Assembly (NCBI GenBank): GCA_016926925.1
Contig: JAFGNQ010000417.1
Coordinates: 1 to 11,651 of the forward strand
Direction of reading: 5' to 3'
From: Candidatus Aminicenantota bacterium
Lineage (GTDB): Bacteria > Acidobacteriota > Aminicenantia > Aminicenantales > Aminicenantaceae
Length of the DNA: 11,651 nucleotides
The notes under the pieces are model-generated. The model was not told the DNA's origin. It was given only the letters and a program-made list of their open reading frames with translations, and searched no databases. A program made the translations under genes and the position numbers. Below are positions 1-7,014 of the stretch, piece after piece; the stretch's first letter is position 1; every line of letters begins with the position of its first letter.

Positions 1-599
1 CCCTGAAGGCTCCATTCCAATGATCCCGTTCCTGAATAGACATACAGGTTCGAGTAATTGCAGATCACGATTTCCTTTTCACTGTCTCCGTCCACATCGG
101 CTACGCCCAATCCCCCGAGTCCCCAAACTTCTGTCGCTATCTCTCCCGTATGTTCTTTTGTAGCCTGATTGAAGAAGTGGATATCACCGTTTTCGAGAGC
201 GATGATGATTTCGGTCTCGGAATCTCCAACCACATCGGCCACATCGAGCCTTCGAATTTCATCCGGAAAGTAAGGACTGACATAGATCTGTCTGTACTCA
301 CGTGTGCTCACATCGTATCGCAGGGCATACCAGTAGTCATTTCCCCAACTGTATCGGGAGGAAGCAGCGACATAGATCTCTAAATAGGATCCATTCGGAG
401 CGATGACAATACTGCTCCTGCCGATATTATCTCCGAACGACGCAAAGGTGAATTTCAAATCGGCCTGGAAGACCGTCAGAGGCGACCCTCCCATGGGATT
501 ATCCTCTGTCTGGAGCGGAGATATGCCCTGGAGGGCTGATAGAAAGAGAGTCAAAGTCAAGATAATAGACATAAATAAAAGACGTTTTGCAGCATACAT
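1..599 (-). CDS. Exported FG-GAP/VCBS-repeat protein (3' end beyond left edge)
   Basis: The minus strand reads openly from an ATG at 599-597 to the left edge, giving 199 residues without a stop. A ribosome binding site, AAGGGGGG, lies 5 to 12 bases upstream of the ATG. Residues 1-25 form a signal peptide: basic residues (Lys5, Arg6), then a hydrophobic run (LLFMSIILTLTLFLSAL). Two repeat units follow, near residues 118-133 (LDVADVVGDSETEIII) and 165-179 (GVADVDGDSEKEIVI). The second has the Asp-x-Asp-Gly-Asp calcium-loop pattern of FG-GAP/VCBS beta-propeller blades. Such proteins are secreted or surface-attached and often bind carbohydrate or other ligands. The missing C-terminus probably holds further blades and perhaps a sorting domain. 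It is transcribed divergently from the sigma factor gene. The fold and export are well supported; the ligand is unknown. Confidence 0.85.
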   Translation of the reverse strand, partial: MYAAKRLLFMSIILTLTLFLSALQGISPLQTEDNPMGGSPLTVFQADLKFTFASFGDNIGRSSIVIAPNGSYLEIYVAASSRYSWGNDYWYALRYDVSTREYRQIYVSPYFPDEIRRLDVADVVGDSETEIIIALENGDIHFFNQATKEHTGEIATEVWGLGGLGVADVDGDSEKEIVICNYSNLYVYSGTGSLEWSLQ

Positions 600-964
600 C
601 TGATCCCCCCTTAAGTTTTGGATCATATTACCCAAATTCTAAAATCATTCTATCATATCACAGTGAAATCGCGGCCATCTTTTTTTCCAACTTAAGCATA
701 GAGAAATCCGGTTGCTTCCGTTCTCGAATGACTTGTTTTTCATCGGCGTAGCGTCCATTTCCTTATCTTGCGTCCGAGCCAATTTACCCAGCTGGAATTA
801 TTTAAAAAAAAAGGCGATTGCGTGTGCTTCATCCTAGCCCGTTCAATGCGGCGGTAATTGCGGTTCTGTAATAATCCGTGCTTGCTGTTTCAAAAAGTTC
901 TTCAATTGGTTACACTTAAGAAGTCATTCATGATGCTTCCGTTATCATCCGGTTGACAGTGAGT
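600..964. other. Non-coding divergent intergenic region
   Basis: This stretch separates two divergent genes, so it should hold promoters for both. I found no convincing sigma-70 pair. AT-rich -10-like hexamers (TATGAT, TAGAAT) lie on the minus strand around 645-660, but none has a matching -35. A nine-A run lies at 804-812. CTTAAG-like motifs recur near 611, 691 and 915. No plausible ORF, tRNA or terminator was seen. Confidence 0.5.
713..943. repeat. Dispersed repeat pair TGCTTCCGTT plus GAATGACTT
   Basis: TGCTTCCGTT occurs at 713-722 and again at 934-943 as a direct repeat. Next to each copy is GAATGACTT: forward at 726-734 just after the first copy, and inverted (AAGTCATTC) at 921-929 just before the second. 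The two composite blocks therefore sit about 190 bases apart, the second ending 21 bases before the chosen sigma factor start. They could be regulator binding sites or degenerate traces of a mobile repeat; chance is not excluded. Confidence 0.35.
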
Positions 965-1471
965 ATGAAATCAGGAAACAATACGACACTTATAGATCTG
1001 GAAGAGTTGATTCTTAAATTTTGGCCCCAGATCAATTTTCGAGTCAGGAGTTCCCTTGGGTATGCCAATCCCGACTGGGAGGATATTGCCGGCGATATCC
1101 TGATCGATGTTATCGAGGCCGTTAAAGAAGGTAGGTTTCGAGGAGACAGCTCTCTGGGGACGTTTATCTATGTTATTACGAGCCGCAGGATTGTGGATTA
1201 CATACGAAAAAAAGGAAGAATGCCGAAAGGCATCGCCGTTGACAATCAGATTCCCGATCCGCACGAGACCCTCGAGAAGAAAGAGAAGGCGATTCTCATA
1301 ACGGAGTCCTTAAAAAAATTGCGTCCGATAGATGCGGATATGCTGTATCTTTATTATTATATGGAACTATCTCAGATGGAAATCGCTGAGATTTTCGGTC
1401 TTTCCCTACGTTGGGTGAATACACGGATTAAAAATTCTAAAGATGCTTTGAAAAGAATACTGGAGAAATAA
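965..1471 (+). CDS. Sigma-70 family RNA polymerase sigma factor, ECF-like
   Basis: This is a 168-residue two-domain sigma factor. Residues about 12-85 form region 2, including the core-binding and -10-reading helices (DWEDIAGDILIDVIEAV, then SLGTFIYVITSRRIVDYIRKKGR). Residues about 112-167 form region 4, with the helix-turn-helix in LSQMEIAEIFGLSLRWVNTRI. The linker at 86-110 is short and region 1.1 and region 3 are absent, as in ECF or group-IV-like factors. ATG 965 was chosen because the alternatives, TTG 953 and GTG 959, have no better ribosome binding site; the weak AGTGAG at 959-964 overlaps too closely to decide. In-frame upstream sequence is blocked by TAA at 917-919. No anti-sigma factor gene is adjacent. 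The family call is solid; the regulon is unknown, though the divergent exported protein and the downstream peptidase are natural candidates. Confidence 0.88.
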   Translation: MKSGNNTTLIDLEELILKFWPQINFRVRSSLGYANPDWEDIAGDILIDVIEAVKEGRFRGDSSLGTFIYVITSRRIVDYIRKKGRMPKGIAVDNQIPDPHETLEKKEKAILITESLKKLRPIDADMLYLYYYMELSQMEIAEIFGLSLRWVNTRIKNSKDALKRILEK

Positions 1472-1557
1472 CTTAGAGATGAAATCGAAAAGTTCCGAGG
1501 TCATGGCAGTTCGGATATTCGGTTTGATTTCGGAGCTTCAATCATAGGGAGATGACA

Positions 1558-1716
1558 ATGACGATCGAAGCTTTACTGAAAATAATGAATGAGAAAAAAG
1601 CGACGGATTTGCATTTGATTGCCGTTCTGCGTCCTGCGATCAGGGTGGATGGCGGGCTTCAGCCCATAACGGAGTACGAGCCCCTGACTCCCGAATCCGC
1701 AAAAGAACGCGCATAA
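1558..1716 (+). CDS. PilT N-terminal-domain-like 52-residue ORF (truncated)
   Basis: A short ORF starts at ATG 1558, six bases after AGGGAG (1546-1551); an in-frame ATG at 1552 is too close to that site. The product matches only the start of PilT-type twitching-motility retraction ATPases: helix LLKIMNEKKATDLHL, then AIRVDGGLQPI, then LTPESAKERA. In PilT these precede the linker and the RecA-like ATPase. The characteristic D-L-H-L and R-x-D-G pattern is kept, but the usual G-S-P-P between them reads A-V-L-R-P-A. It ends at TAA 1714-1716, and no other frame continues into Walker motifs, because the peptidase gene begins 19 bases later. It is either a decayed or truncated pilT copy or a free-standing N-domain that is still translated. 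The intact ribosome binding site and sensible codons favour translation. Its function is unknown. Confidence 0.6.
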   Translation: MTIEALLKIMNEKKATDLHLIAVLRPAIRVDGGLQPITEYEPLTPESAKERA

Positions 1717-1735
1717 CATCAATAGGAGGGAGATT

Positions 1736-3784
1736 ATGTTTTCATATCTCAAACCTTTTCGATTCGGACGTATCGCTTTATTTGTTACTCTGGCAGGATT
1801 TCTTTGCGGTTTTTCCCAAGGAACACTTGCAAATGAGGGTGCCAAGCGGGCGCTCGATGTCGAAGACCTTTATAAGTTCAAAATGGTCGGTGATCCTCAG
1901 ATCAGTCCCGAAGCAGCATGGGTTGCCTACACAGTCACGGAAACCGATCCGGAGAAAGATGCATCCAAGATACGGATTTGGATGGCCTCCTCCTCAGACA
2001 AAGAGGCTGTTCCCATGACCGCCAAAGATTCGTCAGCTTCTCTGCCCCGTTGGAGTCCGGACGGGAAATTTCTCTCTTTTCTCTCAAGCCGCAATGGGGA
2101 GAAAAGCCAGGTCTGGATTCTGGATCGCAGGGGAGGGGAGGCCGTGCAGTTGACGGATACGGTACAGGGAGTGAGCAGTTACGAATGGTCGCCGGACGGT
2201 TCTAAACTCCTTCTCGTCTTGCGCGACCCGAAACCGGAAGACCTGGAAAAGGATCCGAAGAAAAAACAAAAGCCGAAGCCGTGGGTGATCGACCGGCTTC
2301 AGTTCAAGGTCGATTATGTAGGCTATCTGGACCGCTACCGGACGCACCTCTATGTGTTCGACTTGAGCGATAAAAAAATGACACAGATCACTTCCGGGGA
2401 TTATGACGATTCAGAGCCGGTCTGGAGCCCCAACGGCAAATATATCGCCTTTGTCAGCAACCGCAGCGATGAACCCGATGCGAATATCAATACGGATATT
2501 TGGGTCGTATCCGCTGAAAATACGGACAAAGGGAAAACCTTGCGGCAGGTGACGACAAGCTCCGGTCCAGACCAATCACCGGTTTGGAGTCCTGACGGGA
2601 AACACATCGCTTACGCTACAGTGATTGACAAGAAGTACTACGCCTATTTCTGCACAACGCATCTCGCCCTGATTCCATCGGAGGGTGGTAAATCCAGGAT
2701 CTTGACCCGAAGCCTTGACCGCAATATCAGGACGCCCAAATTTTCCCCGGATGGGAAGGCGGTATACTTCCTGTTGGAAGACAGCGGAGAGCAGCATCTA
2801 GCCCAAGTCAACCTTGCGAACGGAGAAATCACAAGACCGGTTGCCGGACAGAGAAGTATCTATTCATTTTCTGTCGGCAGCGATGGAAGTACCGCGCTCT
2901 TGATTAGTGAGCCGCAGCTTCCGGGAGAGGTTTTTCTATACAAAGGGAAAAAACTGCAGCAGCTTTCATTTGAGAATAAAGATCTCCTGGCCGAATTGAA
3001 ATTGTCCGAAATGGAAAACATTCACTTTCCAAGCAAGGACGGGACAGAGATCGAAGGCTTTATCTATAAGCCGATAGGATTTAGACCCGATTTCCGCTAC
3101 CCCACGATCCTGAGGCTTCACGGGGGGCCTGTTGGCCAATACGATGTGAGCTTCAATTATGAGGCGCAGCTGTTCGCCGCACACGGCTACCTTGTCGTTA
3201 TGACCAATCCTCGCGGCTCGTCGGGTTACGGCCAGGATTTTTCTCTTGTCATCTATGCGGATTGGGGGAATAAGGACTTTGAAGATGTTGTAGCCGGTGT
3301 TGACTATGCTATCTCCAAGGGATATGCCGATCCTGAGAAATTAGGTGTCGGAGGATGGTCCTACGGCGGTATTCTCACCAACTATGTCATCACCAAGTCA
3401 AAACGTTTCAAAGGTGCTATCACCGGTGCGAGCGTCTCCCTTTATGTCGCCAACTACGGTCACGATCAGTACCAGAACTGGTACGAATCGGAATTAGGAT
3501 TGCCCTGGGAAAGTAGAGAAACCTGGGAACGCATCTCGCCCTTTAATTCCGTGACGAATGTCGTTACACCCACGCTTATCGTCGGCGGCGAGAAGGATTG
3601 GAATTGTCCCATTCTGAATTCGGAGCAGTTGTACCAGTGCCTGCGGCGTCTCGGAGTCACGACCCAGCTCGTTGTCTATCCGAATGAGCACCACGGTATT
3701 AGAAGACCTTCATTCCGCAAGGATCTCTACGAGAGGTATCTGGCCTGGTACGATAAGTACGTCAAGGGAGTGCCATCGGATTAA
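1736..3784 (+). CDS. Exported prolyl oligopeptidase family (S9) serine peptidase
   Basis: The 682-residue product starts at ATG 1736 behind AGGAGGGAG. Residues 1-32 are a signal peptide, with a likely cut after Thr-Leu-Ala, so it probably acts in the periplasm. Residues about 45-430 form a TolB/PD40-type beta-propeller with repeated WSPDG/WSPNG blade motifs. A lysine/proline-rich loop near residues 165-185 is common in bacterial S9C enzymes. Residues about 431-682 are the alpha/beta hydrolase: LHGGP, TNPRGSSGYG, the nucleophile Ser542 in GWSYGG, Asp621 in GGEKDW, and His653 in EHHGIRRP. All three triad residues are present and the length is normal. The family cleaves short peptides, typically dipeptidyl- or acylaminoacyl-type ends. 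The next gene lies 66 bases downstream, so the two are probably co-transcribed. The fold and activity class are secure; the exact specificity is not. Confidence 0.95.
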   Translation: MFSYLKPFRFGRIALFVTLAGFLCGFSQGTLANEGAKRALDVEDLYKFKMVGDPQISPEAAWVAYTVTETDPEKDASKIRIWMASSSDKEAVPMTAKDSSASLPRWSPDGKFLSFLSSRNGEKSQVWILDRRGGEAVQLTDTVQGVSSYEWSPDGSKLLLVLRDPKPEDLEKDPKKKQKPKPWVIDRLQFKVDYVGYLDRYRTHLYVFDLSDKKMTQITSGDYDDSEPVWSPNGKYIAFVSNRSDEPDANINTDIWVVSAENTDKGKTLRQVTTSSGPDQSPVWSPDGKHIAYATVIDKKYYAYFCTTHLALIPSEGGKSRILTRSLDRNIRTPKFSPDGKAVYFLLEDSGEQHLAQVNLANGEITRPVAGQRSIYSFSVGSDGSTALLISEPQLPGEVFLYKGKKLQQLSFENKDLLAELKLSEMENIHFPSKDGTEIEGFIYKPIGFRPDFRYPTILRLHGGPVGQYDVSFNYEAQLFAAHGYLVVMTNPRGSSGYGQDFSLVIYADWGNKDFEDVVAGVDYAISKGYADPEKLGVGGWSYGGILTNYVITKSKRFKGAITGASVSLYVANYGHDQYQNWYESELGLPWESRETWERISPFNSVTNVVTPTLIVGGEKDWNCPILNSEQLYQCLRRLGVTTQLVVYPNEHHGIRRPSFRKDLYERYLAWYDKYVKGVPSD

Positions 3785-3850
3785 TAGGAAGCCTTGAGAA
3801 TTTAATCCTACTGCCATAAAGTGTTGAGCAGACCAAGGAAGGAGAACCAT

Positions 3851-5068
3851 ATGCCGAACAAAAAACACTCTCGTGGATCAAAGTTTTCAACAATGCATAT
3901 TCTTTCTATTTTAGTGCTTTCTTTCTTTTTGATATTTACGTCCGGCTGCTCGAAGGACAATCGAATCAGCGATGAAGAGATCTCGATATTAACGCAACAA
4001 TTTCAAGGCGGGCTTCAGCAGATCAGAGATGAATACGATATTCCAGGAATTACGGCTGCGTTCATTTTGCCTGATGACAGGGTTTCGAGCGTGGCTGTCG
4101 GATTTTCGGATGTGGAGGGAAAGATCGCAATGAAGCCGGGCGATCGAATGCCTTCGGGAAGTACGGGCAAAACCTTTGTCTCAGCCTTGACGATTCTTCT
4201 TGCTCAGGAAGGAAAACTTGGCTTGGATGACAAAGCTCAAAAATGGCTGGGAGGCAGGGACTGGTTCGACCGGCTGCCTAATGGCGCCGAGTTGACAGTC
4301 AGGATGCTGCTCCGGCACCAGAGCGGCATTATCGAACCTTACAGGGTCAAGGAGACTTCCGAAAAGATATTCGGGATGTTGGCGTCTGATCCTGATACCG
4401 ACATTTCCCCCGAAGAAGTGATCTCCTTCGTCCTTGACCGGGAACCTTTGTTTGAGGCCGGGAACGGTTTCAATTACTCCGATTCGAATTATCTCTTGGT
4501 CGGGCTGATTGTTGAGGAAGCGGCACAATCCTCGTACTATGTTGAGCTGCGGAATAGGATTTTGATTCCCCTCAATCTGGAGGACACCATTCCCCAGGAC
4601 GGGCAGGAACTCCCAGGTTTGATCCCGGGTTACATGAACTTTTTAGACATCTTCGGTGAAGGGGTGACCAAGACCGTAAAGAACGGCCGCATGATCTATA
4701 ACCCGAGCTTTGAGTGGACAGGCGGAGGCATCGTTACCACGGTTGGGGATTTGGTTCGCTGGGCCAAGCTGCTTTATGAAGGCAAACTGTCAACGAAACC
4801 TTATCTGGCTGAACTTCTGGAGCATGATCCCTCCCTTTCAAATTACGGTTTGGGGGTGTTCGTTCATGATACCGCTTTGGGTCCTGTCTATGGTCACAGA
4901 GGCATCATGCCCGGCTACCTTACCGTTATGAATTATTTCGCTGATTATGGAATCGCTGTGGCCGTCCAGTTTAACCGAGACCATGATGTCGGCGACCTTC
5001 TGGCTCATGCCCAATCCCTGGCAAAAATCGTGATCGCACACCTGCCTGAAGTTGGATCGACGAAGTGA
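3851..5068 (+). CDS. Serine beta-lactamase/DD-peptidase family lipoprotein
   Basis: The 405-residue product starts at ATG 3851, six bases after GGAAGGAG; an in-frame TTG at 3821 lacks such a site. A lysine-rich N-terminus and a hydrophobic stretch end in a lipobox-like L-I-F-T-S-G-C with Cys33, so the mature protein should be lipid-anchored. The class C beta-lactamase/PBP4-like motifs are present: Ser104-Thr-Gly-Lys107 (nucleophile and base), Tyr209-Ser-Asp211 (the YxN position, here Asp), and His349-Arg-Gly351 in place of Lys-Thr-Gly. The block TGGGIVTTVGDLVRW (residues 290-304) is typical of this family. Members include D-aminopeptidases, esterases and DD-peptidases; few are true beta-lactamases. 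Its position after a periplasmic peptidase suggests a shared role in envelope or peptide turnover. The family is certain, the substrate is not, and resistance should not be inferred. Confidence 0.92.
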   Translation: MPNKKHSRGSKFSTMHILSILVLSFFLIFTSGCSKDNRISDEEISILTQQFQGGLQQIRDEYDIPGITAAFILPDDRVSSVAVGFSDVEGKIAMKPGDRMPSGSTGKTFVSALTILLAQEGKLGLDDKAQKWLGGRDWFDRLPNGAELTVRMLLRHQSGIIEPYRVKETSEKIFGMLASDPDTDISPEEVISFVLDREPLFEAGNGFNYSDSNYLLVGLIVEEAAQSSYYVELRNRILIPLNLEDTIPQDGQELPGLIPGYMNFLDIFGEGVTKTVKNGRMIYNPSFEWTGGGIVTTVGDLVRWAKLLYEGKLSTKPYLAELLEHDPSLSNYGLGVFVHDTALGPVYGHRGIMPGYLTVMNYFADYGIAVAVQFNRDHDVGDLLAHAQSLAKIVIAHLPEVGSTK

Positions 5069-5069
5069 G

Positions 5070-5088
5070 CATGCAATCCGTCTGCATG
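5070..5088 (+). terminator. Short hairpin after the serine hydrolase gene
   Basis: CATGCA (5070-5075) and TGCATG (5083-5088) form a perfect six-base stem with a seven-base loop, starting two bases after the serine hydrolase stop codon. Only three T follow, so this is at best a weak terminator. CCTGCC (5041-5046) and GGCAGG (5092-5097) could form an outer stem. Confidence 0.3.
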
Positions 5089-5100
5089 TTTGGCAGGGGG

Positions 5101-5129
5101 TTGCTCATCTCGTTCGAGTTTTCTATAAT
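5101..5129 (+). promoter_or_regulatory. Sigma-70-like promoter for the C-N hydrolase
   Basis: TTGCTC (5101-5106) and a consensus TATAAT (5124-5129) are separated by 17 bases, the optimal spacing. The -35 matches consensus at only three of six positions. Transcription would start near 5136, leaving a leader of about 14 bases with a weak GAGG (5142-5145) before ATG 5150. This suggests the hydrolase is expressed separately from the upstream envelope genes. Confidence 0.5.
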
Positions 5130-5149
5130 CAACTCTAAACCGAGGCCCC

Positions 5150-5983
5150 ATGCAAAAAAAAAGCCTGAGGATCGCTCTCATCCAGTCCGACCGGCAGCGT
5201 TCCCATTTAGGGAAAAACCTGTCGCAGACACTGGAAATACTCGAAAAGCTGGATGCTGTCGATCTTGTCTGTCTCCCCGAAGTCTGGTTAGGGGTGGTGA
5301 TGTATACAAAAAAAGAGATGGCCTTCCTTCTCAAGGATCTGGCCTCTTTGGCCAAAGACAAACGGTTCACTCTGCTCACCGGAGGACTGCTCGAAAAACG
5401 TGATGGGAAGATTTTCGATGTGTGCCATATCATCGACAAAGACCGGGGTGTCATCGGGGAACAGAAAAAACTGTTCCCTTCGGGAGCCGTAGGAGAGAGA
5501 AAATTCATGGATGCGGGCTCAGCCTTGACGGTTTTTCCATGTGCGGGGGTGATGTGCGGTGTCCTGATTTGTGTCGATATGATGTATCCAGAACTTGTCC
5601 GGGCCCTTGCTCTGTCCGGAGCTGAAGTCGTCTTCAATCCGGCTAACATTCCTGACGAAAGAACTCGATTGTGGCATGGACTGATCAGGACGCGGGCATC
5701 TGAAAATACGATTTTCATCGCTTATGTGAACAACACACACACACGTTATTTTGACGGACGTCCGGTGATGGGAGAGTCTTTGGTCGCATCTCCTTCGGGT
5801 GACGTCGTCATCGAAGCGGGCAAAGAGGGAATGACCCTATACAAGAGCCTTGATCTCAGTCTTGTAGCTCAACAACGAAAGCGATGGCCTTATCTTCAAG
5901 ACATGTTTGCGTTGAGCGAAAGGCCGGCCTTCTTATTTTCTGTGCACGTTATCGGAGCTCAAGCCGACACAAATGGTTTATGA
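5150..5983 (+). CDS. Carbon-nitrogen hydrolase (nitrilase/amidase superfamily)
   Basis: This is a 277-residue cytoplasmic enzyme with the nitrilase-superfamily Glu-Lys-Cys triad. Glu44 lies in CLPEVW, the lysine is at 106 or 107 in EQKKLFPSG, and the nucleophile Cys141 lies in CGVLICVDMMYPEL. The superfamily's later blocks also appear: GAEVVFNPAN (residues 158-167), RTRASENTIFIAYVN (180-194) and SPSGDVV (214-220). The usual aromatic-Arg-Lys-x-His-Leu motif around the lysine is altered, so the exact lysine is uncertain. The length fits the family, which hydrolyses amides, N-carbamoyl groups or nitriles to acids plus ammonia. ATG 5150 has only a weak GAGG, and codons 2-4 sit in a nine-A run (5154-5162). 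It could feed acids into the catabolic genes downstream, but this is inferred only from position. The superfamily is secure, the substrate unknown. Confidence 0.9.
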   Translation: MQKKSLRIALIQSDRQRSHLGKNLSQTLEILEKLDAVDLVCLPEVWLGVVMYTKKEMAFLLKDLASLAKDKRFTLLTGGLLEKRDGKIFDVCHIIDKDRGVIGEQKKLFPSGAVGERKFMDAGSALTVFPCAGVMCGVLICVDMMYPELVRALALSGAEVVFNPANIPDERTRLWHGLIRTRASENTIFIAYVNNTHTRYFDGRPVMGESLVASPSGDVVIEAGKEGMTLYKSLDLSLVAQQRKRWPYLQDMFALSERPAFLFSVHVIGAQADTNGL

Positions 5984-6008
5984 AGTGACGCTGCCGAAAT
6001 CATCCTTT

Positions 6009-6023
6009 TCCGGTTCGACCGGA
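6009..6023. repeat. Perfect hairpin TCCGGT-TCG-ACCGGA
   Basis: A six-base perfect stem with a three-base loop lies 26 bases after the hydrolase stop codon. It is preceded by TTTT and has no T-run after it, so it does not look like a standard intrinsic terminator. It may help terminate or protect the hydrolase transcript. The rest of 5984-6115 shows nothing else I can name. Confidence 0.35.
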
Positions 6024-6115
6024 GCGGAATAGGATCGAAACCATCGTGCATCCGGCATGGCTGACGATCACTGCTCATTGAAACCGACAAGCTTTGTGAG
6101 ATTTTCCCAAAAGGA

Positions 6116-6149
6116 TTGACAGGGATTCTTCATGTATGTAACATATAAT
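6116..6149 (+). promoter_or_regulatory. Promoter region of the iclR-type gene
   Basis: A perfect -35, TTGACA, lies at 6116-6121. At the optimal 17-base spacing the -10 would be TAACAT (6139-6144, four of six matches). A perfect TATAAT at 6144-6149 lies 22 bases away, which is too far for direct use with this -35. The promoter sits 24 to 57 bases before the start codon and probably drives the whole downstream cluster. Confidence 0.55.
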
Positions 6150-6160
6150 GGAATAACATA
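6135..6160. promoter_or_regulatory. Candidate IclR-type operator overlapping the -10
   Basis: TATGTAACATA (6135-6145) is a perfect palindrome around a central A and covers the likely -10 element. Its right part, TAACATA, recurs at 6154-6160, 15 bases downstream. A palindrome over the promoter of an IclR-family gene fits autoregulation by its own product, as is common in the family. This is inferred; no binding data are visible. Confidence 0.4.
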
Positions 6161-6172
6161 ACACTATAAGAC

Positions 6173-6958
6173 ATGAACATGGAAAAAGAGTTCTACTACA
6201 CAATCGGCTCGCTCGCGAAAGCCTTCAGAGTGATAGAGCTTTTGGTGGCGCAAAAAGAGTATGAGCTGCGAGAGCTCTGTAAAGGGACCGGTTTGCAGAA
6301 AACCACTGTCCACAGGATATTGCTTACGCTTCAAGATCTTGGATATGTCAAACAAAATCCGGAAAATCGAAAGTACCAGGCAACGATCAAATATTTTGAG
6401 TTGGGCCAGAGCGTGATTCACCACACCGGGCTCATCGATGTTGCCAGACCCCATATGCTCGAGCTGTCCAGGAATGCGGGAGAAAGTGTGAATTTAGGGA
6501 CATTGGATGGTATCGATGCCCTTTGTATCGATAGAGTGGAGGGGAAAAATCCTTTAAAAGTGGACCAGCCGGTCGGATCCAGGTACCCAGCCTATGTTTC
6601 CGCCTTTGGCAAGGCGATGCTAGCTTTTTTACCGGATGAAGAGAGGGATTCACTTTTAAGGGCTCATAAACTGATCCGGTTGACCAACAGAACGTTGCGA
6701 TCGCGTGCAGCCTTGGAAGAGGATTTGAAGGAGAGTCGAGAGCGTGGTTTCGCCACCGATGACGAAGAGGCCGTTCTCGGAATCCGCTGTGTCGGCGCCC
6801 CTATTTTCAGCTATTCGGACAGGATAGTTGCAGGAATCAGTGTCGCAGCTCCTGCTTCTCGAATAGACGATAGAAAAATTCGCCAGCTGTCGCGTCTTGT
6901 CATGAGAACGGCATCATTGATTTCCATGGATTTGGGCATGCGAAGGGAAAGCACTTGA
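6173..6958 (+). CDS. IclR family transcriptional regulator
   Basis: This is a 261-residue regulator of normal family length. Residues about 12-75 form the N-terminal winged helix-turn-helix (LAKAFRVIELL, then ELCKGTGLQKTTVHRILLTLQ, then the wing through GYVKQNPENRKY). Residues about 85-255 form the effector-binding domain, with the typical blocks ESVNLG, YPAYVSAFGKAMLAFL, RGFATDDEEAVLGIRCVGAPIF and AGISVAAP. Neither candidate start, ATG 6173 or ATG 6179, has a good ribosome binding site; 6173 is used as the longer form. IclR proteins usually sense small organic acids or aromatic metabolites and control adjacent catabolic genes, as repressor or activator. The aminotransferase gene begins 56 bases downstream on the same strand, so it is the likely local regulator of that cluster. 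The effector is unknown. Confidence 0.93.
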   Translation: MNMEKEFYYTIGSLAKAFRVIELLVAQKEYELRELCKGTGLQKTTVHRILLTLQDLGYVKQNPENRKYQATIKYFELGQSVIHHTGLIDVARPHMLELSRNAGESVNLGTLDGIDALCIDRVEGKNPLKVDQPVGSRYPAYVSAFGKAMLAFLPDEERDSLLRAHKLIRLTNRTLRSRAALEEDLKESRERGFATDDEEAVLGIRCVGAPIFSYSDRIVAGISVAAPASRIDDRKIRQLSRLVMRTASLISMDLGMRREST

Positions 6959-6963
6959 ACCCG

Positions 6964-6981
6964 GATCGATGAAGTTCGATC
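6964..6981. repeat. Inverted repeat GATCGA-TGAAGT-TCGATC
   Basis: A perfect six-base inverted repeat with a six-base spacer lies in the 56-base gap between the regulator and the aminotransferase gene, 23 bases before its ribosome binding site. It could be an operator or an mRNA hairpin that sets relative expression. No T-run follows, so a terminator is unlikely. Confidence 0.3.
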
Positions 6982-7014
6982 GAGAAGATGAACGATCATT
7001 TATGGAGGGACAGC

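Noticed and set aside
150..603. Two plus-strand open frames (77 and 66 codons) over the FG-GAP gene
   Set aside because: The minus strand encodes a signal peptide and VCBS-type repeats with a good ribosome binding site; the plus-strand frames have none of these.
1479..1547. A 22-codon ORF (MKSKSSEV...) between the sigma factor and the PilT-like ORF
   Set aside because: It has no ribosome binding site, no similarity I recognise, and overlaps the ribosome binding site of the next ORF; it is too short to support.
3794..3820. TTGAGA/CATAAA as a promoter for the serine hydrolase lipoprotein gene
   Set aside because: The spacing is only 15 bases and the -10 match is poor; read-through from the upstream peptidase gene is a simpler explanation.
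3851..5068. Beta-lactam resistance gene
   Set aside because: The motifs place it in the broad beta-lactamase/DD-peptidase fold family, most members of which are not beta-lactamases. The His-x-Gly third motif and lipid anchor give no evidence of resistance.
5005..5718. A 237-codon open frame on the minus strand, antisense to the serine hydrolase end and the C-N hydrolase
   Set aside because: It lies opposite genes with clear catalytic motifs. Its translation has no recognisable domain and is rich in Arg/Ser as expected for an antisense shadow, and no ribosome binding site stands out.
5733..5744. (AC)6 dinucleotide run inside the C-N hydrolase gene as a phase-variation tract
   Set aside because: Six units are short for slippage-driven switching, and the run encodes ordinary in-frame residues (N-N-T-H-T-R).
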